From: Acidobacteriota bacterium
GTDB lineage: Bacteria; Acidobacteriota; UBA890; WLXD01
DNA: 57,662 nucleotides
NCBI GenBank assembly: GCA_029263295.1
Contig: JAJCXT010000101.1
Coordinates: 1-57,662 of the forward strand
Direction: 5' to 3'
Positions 8,684 to 16,345 of this stretch are shown here, piece after piece; position 1 is the stretch's first letter, and the number at the start of each line of letters is the position of its first letter. Made by a program: the position numbers and the translations under genes. The notes under the pieces are model-generated. The model had not been told where the DNA came from. It saw nothing but the letters and a program-made list of their open reading frames with translations, and did no database searches.

Positions 8684-10225
8684 TTGAACGGTCTTCCGCG
8701 CACCGCGGCTTTGCTTGCTGCCTTTGTGTCCCTGGCCGGATGCGTGTCGCAGGACGAGGCTGAACTGGTCCGCCAACCCAACGTTCTGTTCATCTCGCTC
8801 GACGACATGAACGACTGGGTGGAGCCGCTGGCAGGCCACCCCCAGGCGGTCACGCCGAATCTCGACCGCTTCGCGCGGAGCGGCGTCACCTTCACCCGCA
8901 ACTACGCGCCCAGCCCGGGCTGCAATCCGTCTCGGTCGGCGACACTGACCGGCCTGCACACGATTACCTCGGGCATGTACTCCAACTACCAGGACTGGCG
9001 CGAGGTTCCCAAGCTGCAGCAGGTTCAGACCATCGGGCAGCACTTCCGCGGTAGCGGGTACTACACCGCGGGGGCGGGCAAGATCTTCCACTACCAGCAG
9101 GTCGACGAGGCGGGCTGGGACGATTACTACCCGAGCATCCTTAACCCGATGCCGCAGGACGATTTCCCCGCCGAGCGACCGGCGAGCATGCCGCCGTTCC
9201 AGTACATGTACAACATGTTCGACTGGGGACCGCTAGACATCGCCGACGAGGAGACTGCCGACTACGAGAGCGTCGAGTACATCTCCAGGCAACTCGAGCG
9301 AGATCACGAAAAGCCGTTCTTTCTCGCCGCCGGAATCTATCGGCCGCACCTGCCGTGGCACGTGCCGCAGGAGTACTTCGATCGATTCCCCCTGGACCAG
9401 ATCCGCAAGCCGGACGTGCTGGATAGTGACCTGGATGACCTGGGCCCCGTCGCCAAGGAGCTGATTGCCCGCGGTGGCGACTACCACCAGCACGTCGTCG
9501 AGGCGGGGGAGTGGGAGAAGGCTATTCAGGGCTATCTGGCCTCCATCGCCTACGCCGACGCGATGCTGGGTCGCCTGCTCGACGCGCTCGAGAGCAGCCC
9601 CTACGCCGACAACACGATCGTGGTCATCTGGTCCGATCACGGCTGGCAGTTGGGCGAAAAGCAGCACTGGCGGAAGTTCGCGTTGTGGGAGAACGTCATC
9701 CGTACGGTGATGATGATGCGCGTGCCCGAGGGCATCGAGAAGATGCCTCTGGGTTCCGCGCGCGGCGTTGCCACCGACAATCTCACTTCGCTGCTCGACA
9801 TCTACCCGACGCTTGCCGACCTCTGCAACCTCACCCCGCGGGACGACTTTGACGGCATCAGCCTGCGCTCGATGCTGGCCGATCCCGAAGAGGCCGTGCC
9901 GAGGTCGGTGATCACCACGTACGACTACAGCAGCTATTCCGTTCGCTACGAGAATTGGCACTACATCCGCTATATCGACGACTCCGAGGAGCTCTACGAC
10001 CTGGAATCCGACTCAGAGGAGTGGCACAACCTGGCTGAGGATCCCCAGCATGCCGACACCAAGACCCGCCTTGGTGCCTTCGTCCCGGTAGACGCCGTCG
10101 ACTTGCCCGAGGAATCGCTCCTCCCCTTGATGGAGCACCACGTGCCGCCATTCCGATCACGCGAGTATTTCCTCAGCGCGGAGCGGCGGGAGTGGATGAA
10201 GCGGTTCGGCGGGAGCAAACCGTAA
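8684..10225 (+). CDS. Sulfatase lipoprotein, iduronate-2-sulfatase-like
   Basis: A 513-residue type I sulfatase that would hydrolyse sulfate esters on a glycan. NVLFISLDDMNDW near the N-terminus supplies the metal-binding aspartates. The core motif CNPSRSATLTG has Cys80, the residue converted to formylglycine (C-x-P-x-R rule). Later metal and substrate residues appear in VVIWSDHGWQLGEKQHW. The DMNDW and GDYHQHV style and overall order match the iduronate-2-sulfatase group. Starting at TTG 8684 (behind GGAG) gives a short leader with lipobox LAGC at residue 20, so the mature protein is probably lipid-anchored. A longer open frame from 8567 has no leader. A maturase is not in the window. Confidence 0.88.
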   Translation: MNGLPRTAALLAAFVSLAGCVSQDEAELVRQPNVLFISLDDMNDWVEPLAGHPQAVTPNLDRFARSGVTFTRNYAPSPGCNPSRSATLTGLHTITSGMYSNYQDWREVPKLQQVQTIGQHFRGSGYYTAGAGKIFHYQQVDEAGWDDYYPSILNPMPQDDFPAERPASMPPFQYMYNMFDWGPLDIADEETADYESVEYISRQLERDHEKPFFLAAGIYRPHLPWHVPQEYFDRFPLDQIRKPDVLDSDLDDLGPVAKELIARGGDYHQHVVEAGEWEKAIQGYLASIAYADAMLGRLLDALESSPYADNTIVVIWSDHGWQLGEKQHWRKFALWENVIRTVMMMRVPEGIEKMPLGSARGVATDNLTSLLDIYPTLADLCNLTPRDDFDGISLRSMLADPEEAVPRSVITTYDYSSYSVRYENWHYIRYIDDSEELYDLESDSEEWHNLAEDPQHADTKTRLGAFVPVDAVDLPEESLLPLMEHHVPPFRSREYFLSAERREWMKRFGGSKP

Positions 10226-10318
10226 GCGAGCGCCCATTGGTCGTCTGCCCGCCGGGTGGAGGATAGCCGGGCGGCGTAGGATCTTGGTCGCCAACCATCC
10301 CCGGTTAGGAGTTCGCCG

Positions 10319-11389
10319 ATGCGCTTCTGGTGTTGTGTGCTCGTTGTTGGCCTCGGTGTGTTCGTGACAGCCCGCCAGGAAGAAGTCATGCCGACGGAGG
10401 GGCTCGTCGGCTTCGAGGCCGCCCTGGACGCGCTGCGCGTGTCTCACGACATCCCCTCCATGTCGGCAGCGGTGGTCTCCGAGGGGGAGATCGTCTGGTC
10501 GAGGGGGTTCGGATACGCCGATCCGGTGGCGGGTATCGTGGCCACGGCATCGACGTCGTACCACTTGGCGTCGCTCACCAAGCCCTATGCCGCGCTGCTC
10601 ATGATGCAGCTCGTGGAACAGGGTGTGGTGGACCTGGATGATCCTGTGTCGCAGTACGGGATCAACGTCGCGAGCGACGGAGCGATCCGCGTCCGACACT
10701 TGCTCAACCACACATCGCGCGGTGTGCCGGGGGATTCCTACCGCTACGATGGCGGCCGCTTCGGCCGCATCGACGCAGTCCTCGAGGGCGCCACCGGGAG
10801 GACGTTCGGCGAACTGCTGGTCGAGAGAATCCTCCGCCCGCTCGCGCTCGAGAACACGGCGCCGAATGTCGAGGACGCCGCGTTCGGCCTGACGGGGCTT
10901 TCCCGCGAGGCGTTTCGAGCCAATACGGCGCGACCGTACGCCCTGGGTGATGCCGGCCTCGAGCCGGCAGCCTATCGAGACTACTTCGGCCCCGCGGCTG
11001 GCATGGTCGGCTCGGTCGAGGACATGGCTCGCTTCTCCATCGCGCTCGACGAGCGCCGGCTGCTGACGGAGGGGGGGACTCGATCGATGTTCACACCCGC
11101 CGTGTCAAACTCCGGCGCGACCTTGCCGTACGCGATCGGGTGGTTCGTGACACCTCTCCGCGGCGTCGCGCTCCAGTGGCACTACGGCTGGTGGGACGCG
11201 ACCTCGACGCTGATCCTGCGCGCCCCTGAGAAGGAACTCGCGTTCGTCGTGATGGCCAACACGGACGCGATGAGCAGCAGACACCCGCGCTTGGGGGAGG
11301 GAGATCTCCTCGACTCGCCGTTCGCCCGGTTGTTCCTGGATTCCTTCGTGTTCGGCACGGAGCGCCTGCCCTCGGCCGGCGGCTCGTAG
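10319..11389 (+). CDS. Serine hydrolase, beta-lactamase class C / penicillin-binding-like fold
   Basis: A 356-residue protein with a short N-terminal hydrophobic segment ([14 protein letters not shown]) that may act as a signal peptide. The S-x-x-K motif is SLTK at residues 85-88 ([17 protein letters not shown]). The next motif is Y141 in DSYRYDG, and the third motif (K-T-G or H-x-G type) is HYGWW near residue 282. This order defines the class C beta-lactamase / esterase EstB / D-aminopeptidase superfamily. The substrate cannot be told; many members are esterases or peptidases. A clear TAGGAG ribosome site precedes the ATG. It stands alone between the sulfatase and rnhA. Confidence 0.82.
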   Translation: MRFWCCVLVVGLGVFVTARQEEVMPTEGLVGFEAALDALRVSHDIPSMSAAVVSEGEIVWSRGFGYADPVAGIVATASTSYHLASLTKPYAALLMMQLVEQGVVDLDDPVSQYGINVASDGAIRVRHLLNHTSRGVPGDSYRYDGGRFGRIDAVLEGATGRTFGELLVERILRPLALENTAPNVEDAAFGLTGLSREAFRANTARPYALGDAGLEPAAYRDYFGPAAGMVGSVEDMARFSIALDERRLLTEGGTRSMFTPAVSNSGATLPYAIGWFVTPLRGVALQWHYGWWDATSTLILRAPEKELAFVVMANTDAMSSRHPRLGEGDLLDSPFARLFLDSFVFGTERLPSAGGS

Positions 11390-11504
11390 TGGGCAGGGGG
11401 ACATCGACTTGGGTCCGGCCCGGCTGTCGGCGACAATGGCGCGGCACCGTGCCCGGCGGCTCCGACTTTGCCACGCACCCTTGCCCAACCACGGATTGAT
11501 CGTC

Positions 11505-11948
11505 ATGCCCGAACGACCCACTATCGTCATCCACACGGACGGTGCCTGCTCCGGCAACCCTGGCCCCGGTGGCTGGGGCGCGATCCTCGAGGCCGGGGAT
11601 GTGGTCAAGGAGCTGTGCGGCGGTGAACGCGCCACGACCAACAATCGGATGGAGCTGACCGCCGCGATCGAGGCCCTGCGCGCGTTGACCGGACCAAGCC
11701 TCGTCGAGCTGCACACCGACAGTACCTACGTGCGCGACGGCATCACCAAGTGGATCCACAACTGGAAACGTAACGGCTGGCGAACCGCTGCGAGGAAGCC
11801 GGTCAAGAACGCGGAACTCTGGCAGGAGCTCGAAGCAGAGTGCGGCCGCCACGAGATGCACTGGAAGTGGGTGAAAGGGCATGCCGGTCACGACGGCAAC
11901 GAGCGTGCCGACGCGCTCGCCAATCAGGGTCTCGAATCCGCCCGCTGA
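11505..11948 (+). CDS. rnhA: Ribonuclease HI
   Basis: A 147-residue enzyme that cuts the RNA strand of RNA-DNA hybrids, removing primers and R-loops. All catalytic residues are present: D12 ([17 protein letters not shown]), E50 (NNRMELTAA), D72 (LHTDSTYV) and D136 (GNERADALA), with the loop histidine H126 in KGHAGH. The basic handle region [13 protein letters not shown] is also present, as in the E. coli type. The ATG at 11505 is chosen because the family begins right before the first strand; the longer frame from 11409 adds an Arg-rich leader without support. Confidence 0.96.
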   Translation: MPERPTIVIHTDGACSGNPGPGGWGAILEAGDVVKELCGGERATTNNRMELTAAIEALRALTGPSLVELHTDSTYVRDGITKWIHNWKRNGWRTAARKPVKNAELWQELEAECGRHEMHWKWVKGHAGHDGNERADALANQGLESAR

Positions 11949-12006
11949 CCGCACCGCGCGCTCCCGAACACGCGGAGTGTGTAGACCTTTGGTACGTAGG
12001 CGCTAG

Positions 12007-12038
12007 CAAGAATGGGCGCGGGAGGAATCGCAACCTCC
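12007..12038 (+). repeat. Direct repeat of tRNA-Val 3' end (attachment-site-like remnant)
   Basis: This segment matches 14393-14423 in the same orientation, with one mismatch and one inserted base (C at 12031). The match covers the acceptor 3' strand and the T-arm of tRNA-Val and runs about six bases past the tRNA 3' end. The inserted base falls in the T-loop, and no 5' acceptor strand or anticodon arm is present, so this is not a working tRNA. Its place on the 3' side of the intact tRNA is what an integrated element's far end looks like. A decayed duplicate tRNA is the alternative. Confidence 0.6.
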
Positions 12039-12150
12039 CACTGCCGGTTGCGGCGGCCGCGCTGTTGTAACATCCAGCTGCAGCGGGCGGCGCCGAAGCC
12101 CACCATCCCGGTCGCGCCGCGCCATTCGCCCGGCGAGCGAGGAGCTCAAC

Positions 12151-12561
12151 ATGGGAATGTTCGGTGACATCATGGCGAAGCTGGGTCTGGGTGGCGAAGC
12201 GGAGCCGGCGCCGCCCACTCCGGCCCCCGGCCCGGCCGCTCCCGAGGCCCCGCGCATACACGTCGCACCACCGCTGCCGCCGCGGCCCGCCGAGGTGCCG
12301 GTGGTCGACGTGGTGGCGCAGCTGGAGCAAAGTGCCGCGGCGAATCCTCAGCAGCTGAACTGGGAGACTTCGATCGTCGACCTGCTCAAGCTGCTCGAGA
12401 TCGACAGCAGCTACTCGGCGCGCAAGGAACTCGCCCGCGAGCTCGACTGCCCCGAGGAGCTGATGGCTGATTCGGCGCAGATGAACATGTGGCTACACAA
12501 GACGGTGCTCGCCCGTGTCGCGGCCAACGGCGGCAACGTCCCCGCTAGTCTGCTCGACTGA
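12151..12561 (+). CDS. DUF3597-family protein
   Basis: A 136-residue protein. The N-terminal MGMFGDIMAKLGLG is followed by a Pro/Ala-rich linker (residues 17-50) and a compact helical C-terminal domain (VVDVVAQLEQ through LARVAANGGNVPASLLD), which is the DUF3597 pattern. The domain end resembles a small peptidoglycan- or stress-linked helical module, but its role is not established. No signal peptide is present. A GAGGAG ribosome site lies before the ATG. A DUF937 gene follows after 33 bases, so the two are probably co-transcribed. Both lie inside the interval bounded by the tRNA-Val repeats. Confidence 0.8.
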   Translation: MGMFGDIMAKLGLGGEAEPAPPTPAPGPAAPEAPRIHVAPPLPPRPAEVPVVDVVAQLEQSAAANPQQLNWETSIVDLLKLLEIDSSYSARKELARELDCPEELMADSAQMNMWLHKTVLARVAANGGNVPASLLD

Positions 12562-12594
12562 GCGCCCGCGCTCGCCCACCCCGGAGTCACTCTC

Positions 12595-13158
12595 ATGCAG
12601 ATCACGGATCTCCTCGCCCAGATGGGCGGCCTCCAATCGATGGCGAAGGAACTCGGCGTCAGCGAGAGCCAGGCGCAACAGGGTGCCGCGGCGATGCTGC
12701 CGGCGATCCTCGGCGGCTTCAAGAAGCAGGCCCAGCAGCAGCCCACCGGCGTGGCCGGACTCGGCGGCCTGCTCGGTCAGCTCGGCGGCAGCGGCCTGCT
12801 CGACAGCGTGCTCGGCGCCCAGCCCACCGACGTGAGCCGCGGCAACGACGTGCTCGGCCAGATCTTCGGCTCCAAGGACGTCAGCCGCGCGGTGGCACAG
12901 AACGCCTCCGCAGGAGCCGGCCTGGACGCCGGCCTGCTCAAGAAGATGCTGCCGATGCTGGCGATGATGGTGGCGGGCTACATGGCCAAGCAGGGCGGCG
13001 ACTCACAGCGCTCCTCGGGCGGCGGGCTCGGTAGCCTCGTGGGCGGCCTGCTTGGGGGCGGAGGCGGCGGTGGCGGAGCCGTCGGCCTCGCCTCGATGCT
13101 CGACTTCGACGGCGACGGCAACCCGCTCGACGACATCATGGGGATGCTCGGCAAGTAG
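12595..13158 (+). CDS. DUF937 / YidB-like protein
   Basis: A 187-residue cytoplasmic protein. The N-terminal helical DUF937 region (ITDLLAQMGGLQSMAKELGVSESQAQQGAAAMLPAIL, given here in summary form) gives way to Gly-rich segments (GLGGLLGQLGGSGLL and a run of eight glycines near residue 155). It closes with FDGDGNPLDDIMGMLG, an Asp-rich turn common at the end of these proteins. A methionine-rich helix MLPMLAMMVAGYMA sits near residues 121-134. The family is widespread and has no proven biochemical function. It probably forms an operon with the DUF3597 gene just upstream. Confidence 0.8.
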   Translation: MQITDLLAQMGGLQSMAKELGVSESQAQQGAAAMLPAILGGFKKQAQQQPTGVAGLGGLLGQLGGSGLLDSVLGAQPTDVSRGNDVLGQIFGSKDVSRAVAQNASAGAGLDAGLLKKMLPMLAMMVAGYMAKQGGDSQRSSGGGLGSLVGGLLGGGGGGGGAVGLASMLDFDGDGNPLDDIMGMLGK

Positions 13159-13321
13159 GACTGCCGGCGAGGGCCCCGTTACCGACTCGGCACATGCCGC
13201 CTCGGCTCAAGGTCTGCTACCCAGGTGTGCTTGTCTGACCGGTGGCTATCGCGCCGGGCCTGGAGCCCAGTCGTCCCGGCCTTCTTCTGTATCTGTAATT
13301 TGCAGTTATCTGTTGACTACT

Positions 13322-13333
13322 GATATAGATATC
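13322..13333 (+). promoter_or_regulatory. Candidate operator upstream of second PadR gene
   Basis: A perfect short dyad GATAT-AG-ATATC lies 54 bases upstream of the chosen padR start at 13387, in an AT-rich island of otherwise GC-rich DNA. The stretch TTGACTACTGATATAG just before it may contain a -35. PadR repressors bind AT-rich dyads of this kind, so autoregulation is plausible but not shown. Confidence 0.4.
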
Positions 13334-13386
13334 CGCACGTTGCGGACACTGCTCGTTCCGTCCGCCGCGTGTTAGAGAGGTACCGG

Positions 13387-13743
13387 ATGCTCGACCACGC
13401 CATACAAGCCCGCCTCCCCCTGCGGCCTGCTGATTTCCAGATCCTGATGCTGTTGGCCGGCGGCCCCATGCACGCCTATGGCATCAGCAAGGCCACACTC
13501 AATGCCGAACCCGGCGGCGTGCGTCTCGAAATCGGCTCGCTGTACCGCACGCTCAACCGCCTCCGCACCGACGGCCTGCTCGTAGAGGCGGTGGAAGTGG
13601 AGTCTGGCCCTCGGAACCAGACTCGCCGGGCCTACGCCCTCACCGATCTCGGACGCGAAGTCGGGCGGGCCGAGGCTGAGCGCCTCGAAGCCGCCGTGGC
13701 CATGGCGCGCGAGCGGGCGTTCTTGCCAGAGAGTGGCTCGTGA
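13387..13743 (+). CDS. PadR-family transcriptional regulator (second copy)
   Basis: A 118-residue winged-helix regulator. The DNA-binding part reads ADFQILMLLAGGPMHAYGISKA, followed by the wing region RLEIGSLYRTLNRLRTDGLLVEA and RRAYALTDLGREVG, then a C-terminal helix. The ATG at 13387 sits six bases behind GAGAGG and is preferred over the GTG at 13369. The stop overlaps the start of a permease fragment (GTGA), the same pairing as at 8061. That permease is truncated here, so this regulator has lost its usual partner. Confidence 0.85.
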   Translation: MLDHAIQARLPLRPADFQILMLLAGGPMHAYGISKATLNAEPGGVRLEIGSLYRTLNRLRTDGLLVEAVEVESGPRNQTRRAYALTDLGREVGRAEAERLEAAVAMARERAFLPESGS

Positions 13744-13910
13744 ACAAGCTGCCCGTGCCGCTCCGGCTGGCGATGGTGGTGTTGCCGCGGTGCTTCCGCG
13801 CCCACTTCGCTGCGGACATGGCCGATGTTCTTGCCAGTCACTACGCGCGGACGCGCTCTCGGTGTCTTCGACGCCGTTCACCACCATGCCGATGTGGCGA
13901 ATCGAGATGA
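13740..13910 (+). pseudogene. Truncated N-terminus of ADOP-type permease
   Basis: GTG at 13740 overlaps the PadR stop. The reading VNKLPVPLRLAMVVLP then RCFRAHFAADMADVLASHYART resembles the N-terminal prefix of PadR-linked permeases. After about 38 residues (near 13855) the frame runs into sequence antisense to an SRPBCC gene and stops at 13908-13910. The remaining 750 or more residues of a normal permease are missing. This is a remnant left by a deletion or rearrangement, or an assembly join. Confidence 0.6.
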
Positions 13911-14133
13911 ACTCGTTCTTTCGGTTCTCGACGATTTCCGCCACCATCCCGTCGCCCGACGGCGCCAGGAATCGCATGCGGCTGCCCTGGTCCCAGGTCC
14001 CCTCGTAGTACGACCCCTCCGTGAAGGGAGCCGTCCACCGGCGGTAGGTCTGTTCGCCGAGCATCGCCTCCCAGACGACATCCGCCGGCGCCTCGATGGT
14101 CGTGGAGAACTGGATTCGCTTCGTGCTCGTCAT
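13855..14133 (-). pseudogene. Truncated SRPBCC/AHSA1-like gene (5' part only)
   Basis: Starts at ATG 14133 with MTSTKRIQFSTTIEAPADVVWEAM, the opening strand and helix of the START-like SRPBCC fold. It continues with YRRWTAPFTEGSYYEGTW, an acidic SGDGMVAEIVE strand and FISIRHIGMVVNGVED. About 92 residues are present of a usual 140-160. Past about 13855 the frame continues only as antisense of the PadR gene, so the C-terminal helix is lost. The join with the truncated permease marks a deletion or inversion breakpoint. Between 14134 and the tRNA (about 265 bases) nothing further is recognised. Confidence 0.65.
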
Positions 14134-14392
14134 GCGGTCAGTCCTTCTCGCGAGCCTCCGCGCGTATCGAGGCGCCGAACAGGCCCGTCACTCTCGTGCC
14201 AACCACGCCGTGGAGCGACTATGCCCCGCGTCGGATCCACTCGGCGATTGGCTGCAGCCAGGATCCCAGACACCATGCCTAGGGTCGACGCCACCGTACC
14301 CGTCCCGGCCGAGAGTCCGCAACCGTACGCGGGGCGTACCAGATGCAAAGAACGGACCCTCGATCGGCGCCGGAAGGTGAGTTCAGGCCAAA

Positions 14393-14423
14393 CAAGAGTG
14401 GGCGCGGGAGGAATCGAACCTCC
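14393..14423 (+). repeat. Direct repeat overlapping tRNA-Val 3' end (partner of 12007-12038)
   Basis: This is the intact-tRNA copy of the direct repeat. It covers the T-arm and acceptor 3' strand of tRNA-Val plus six bases beyond the mature 3' end. The two copies are 2.4 kb apart in the same orientation. Integrating elements commonly use this part of a tRNA gene as attachment site and leave one intact and one partial copy. Confidence 0.6.
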
Positions 14424-14471
14424 GACTTCCACCGTGTGAAGATGGCACTCTAGCCGCTGAGTTACGCGCCC
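14399..14471 (-). tRNA. tRNA-Val (anticodon CAC)
   Basis: Read on the minus strand, the 73-nucleotide cloverleaf is complete. The acceptor GGGCGCG pairs with CGCGCCC, the D-stem is ACTC/GAGT, and the anticodon stem CCATC pairs with GGTGG including one T-G pair. The loop is TTCACAC with anticodon CAC (valine, GUG codons), followed by a five-base variable loop. The T-stem GGAGG/CCTCC has loop TTCGATT, and the discriminator base is A. The 3' CCA is not encoded. Its 3' part is duplicated at 12007-12038. Confidence 0.95.
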
Positions 14472-14682
14472 ACCAAGGGTTGCCGCAGGATCCGAGGATC
14501 CGCTGCTGGCGAGTGCCGTCACACGGACTCAGCAAGGTCCCCATGATAGCCGCACGGGGCCGTGGAGCAAACTCAGATTCCAGCGCGTCCGATGCGACGA
14601 GGCTTGCCGGTGGACAGTTCGGGTGGAGTCGGTAAGATGGCGAGCAAAGTTCAAAGTTGAAACCCTGAAGGTAGCGGAGCAC

Positions 14683-15012
14683 ATGGACGACAACGAACAA
14701 GACGACACCGTACCGAGCCAGGATGGCCACGTTCAGATTTCCGCCAGCGACGACGAGCTCAAGGGCCGTTACGCCAACCTGATGTCGGTGAGCCACACGC
14801 CCGAGGAGTTCGTCCTCGATTTCTTCGCCGTCACCCCTGCTGGGGAAGGTCCGCGCGGGCACCTGGTGTCGCGTGTCATCGTCTCGCCCTCGCACTACAA
14901 GCGCATCGTGGCAGCGTTGGCCGATAACCTGCGCAAGTACGAGGAACAGTTCGGCGAGGTCGAGGATCCCGGCGACACTCCGCGGCCGGAAGACATCGGC
15001 TTCGTGCACTGA
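14683..15012 (+). CDS. DUF3467-family protein
   Basis: A 109-residue acidic protein. The central pattern GRYANLMSVSHTPEEFVLDFF, then RVIVSPSHYKRIVAALADNLRKYEEQFG, is characteristic of DUF3467, a small bacterial and archaeal family without an assigned role. No signal peptide or membrane segment is seen. The ATG at 14683 is chosen behind a purine-rich GCGGAG; the longer frame from 14623 adds residues outside the family. The stop TGA shares a base with the ATG of the racemase gene (TGATG), which suggests translational coupling. Confidence 0.82.
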   Translation: MDDNEQDDTVPSQDGHVQISASDDELKGRYANLMSVSHTPEEFVLDFFAVTPAGEGPRGHLVSRVIVSPSHYKRIVAALADNLRKYEEQFGEVEDPGDTPRPEDIGFVH

Positions 15013-16307
15013 TGGATCGTCGTGACGTCCTGCGTGGCGGCAGTGCTCTGCTCGGTGGGGCGTTCGCGCTGGGTGGCGCCACCGCGGGCGCGACAACCGT
15101 TAGCGCCCAGCGCGGCGGAACGCGCAATGAGCCGGGGCGCCGCAACGACGCCTGGGTCGGCGTGGACGTCGCCAACCTGACCTCCAACTTCAATCTCGTG
15201 AAGGAGCGCGCGGGCGGCCGTCCGGTGATGGCGGTGATCAAGGCGGATGCGTACGGCCACGGCATCGTGCCGGTTGCCCAGACCCTCGCGCGTGCCGGCG
15301 CGGATGCGTTCATGGTGGGCAACACCCAGGAAGCGATGGCGCTGCGTCTGGCCGAGGTCACCGAGCCGATTCTCAACTTCGGCCCCATCTTCGGGGGCGC
15401 GGAGCTGCTGATCGAGAACGACATCCAGCAGATGGTCGATTCGCGCGAGAGCATTTCGGGCCTTGTTGCCTCCGCGGCGCAGAACCGCGCCCAGGTGACC
15501 GTTCAGGTCCACGTTGACACCGGGATGGGGCGTATGGGCGTGCCCTGGCGCGAAGCCGGGGAGTTGCTGGCGTATGTCGGTGGCCGCTCGCGGGTGAGGA
15601 TCGCAGGGGTCAGCACCGTCTTCACCGAGGATCCGGAGTTCGATCAGGTGCAACTGGCGCGGTTCATCGAGATCTGTGAGGCGGCCAAGGCCGCCGGCAT
15701 CGACGTCGGCCAGATGCATGCTGCCTCGAGCGCCGCGCTGCTGGCGACTCCAGCGGCGCACCTGGATATGGTGCGGCCGGGCATCCTGCTCTATGGGCAC
15801 TATCCGTCCGCTGGCGCCCGGGACAAGGAACCCGAACTCGGCCTGAAGCCGGTGCTCGGGCTGCGAGCGCGGGTGGCGCAGGTCAAAACGCTGCAGCAGG
15901 GCGAGTCGGTCGGTTATCACAGGGTGCACGTGGCGGCGGAGGAGGAGACTATCGCGGTGCTGCCAATTGGCTACTCCGACGGTTATCCGCCTGAGGCGGT
16001 GGTCGGCGGCGGTCACGTCTGGCTGGGTGGTGCCCGCTGTCCTTTCGTCGGCGAGATGAGTTCCAATCACTGCATGGTGCGGATTCCGACCGGTGCCGTG
16101 GTCTCCGCGGGCGACTTCGCGGTGATGATCGCGACCGGCAACGAGCCGAGTTTCTTCGGCGCGCCGCCGGAGGAAGGCAGCGATCCTTGGGCAGGCCGGC
16201 CCTCGGCGGAGATGGTGGCGCACTGGGCCGACATTTCGATCTATCGGATTCACATCGGGCTGAATCCGAAGTTGCCGCGTGCACTCGAGGGCGCTCGTCG
16301 TCGATGA
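15012..16307 (+). CDS. Alanine racemase-family protein with Tat-like leader
   Basis: A 431-residue fold-type III PLP racemase predicted to interconvert L- and D-alanine or related amino acids. The catalytic pair is clear: K77 in AVIKADAYGHG (Schiff-base lysine) and Y321 in LPIGYSDGY. HVDTGMGRMG near residues 168-176 and the phosphate-binding region are also present. Unlike cytoplasmic Alr, the protein begins MDRRDVLRGGSALLGGAFAL, a twin-arginine-type leader with a hydrophobic stretch ending near ATTVSAQ. Export with its cofactor in place is therefore predicted. A substitution of the usual M-D by M-S-S-N (residues 349-352) is noted. It lies between a DUF3467 gene and an M42-like peptidase, with overlapping or near-touching ends. 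Confidence 0.82.
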   Translation: MDRRDVLRGGSALLGGAFALGGATAGATTVSAQRGGTRNEPGRRNDAWVGVDVANLTSNFNLVKERAGGRPVMAVIKADAYGHGIVPVAQTLARAGADAFMVGNTQEAMALRLAEVTEPILNFGPIFGGAELLIENDIQQMVDSRESISGLVASAAQNRAQVTVQVHVDTGMGRMGVPWREAGELLAYVGGRSRVRIAGVSTVFTEDPEFDQVQLARFIEICEAAKAAGIDVGQMHAASSAALLATPAAHLDMVRPGILLYGHYPSAGARDKEPELGLKPVLGLRARVAQVKTLQQGESVGYHRVHVAAEEETIAVLPIGYSDGYPPEAVVGGGHVWLGGARCPFVGEMSSNHCMVRIPTGAVVSAGDFAVMIATGNEPSFFGAPPEEGSDPWAGRPSAEMVAHWADISIYRIHIGLNPKLPRALEGARRR

Positions 16308-16345
16308 CCGTCGCCGGCAGAAGTCGATGACCGTCGCCGGCAGAA
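16300..16345 (+). repeat. Tandem duplication, 23 bp x 2, at the racemase-peptidase junction
   Basis: Two identical adjacent 23-base units (16300-16322 and 16323-16345) begin GTCGATGACCGTCGCC. The first unit carries the racemase stop TGA (16305-16307) with an overlapping ATG (16304). The second carries the ATG (16327) that begins the peptidase. The unit length is not a multiple of three. Before duplication the two genes would have overlapped as ATGA. Confidence 0.9.
16304..16330 (+). CDS. Eight-codon mini-ORF between racemase and peptidase genes
   Basis: The ATG at 16304 overlaps the racemase stop and reads eight codons (MTVAGRSR) before TGA at 16328-16330. That stop overlaps the peptidase ATG at 16327 as ATGA. 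The peptide is simply the first codons of the peptidase gene, cut off by the 23-bp duplication. It may still pass ribosomes from one gene to the next. Translation is inferred from position only. Confidence 0.4.
   Translation: MTVAGRSR

Noticed and set aside
12013..12085. Possible second tRNA gene
   Set aside because: Only the T-arm and 3' acceptor strand match; there is an extra base in the T-loop and no matching 5' acceptor or anticodon arm.
13372..13854. C-terminal part of the long SRPBCC-like minus-strand frame
   Set aside because: From about residue 93 on it is only the antisense of the PadR gene and the permease fragment, so it was not included in a protein.
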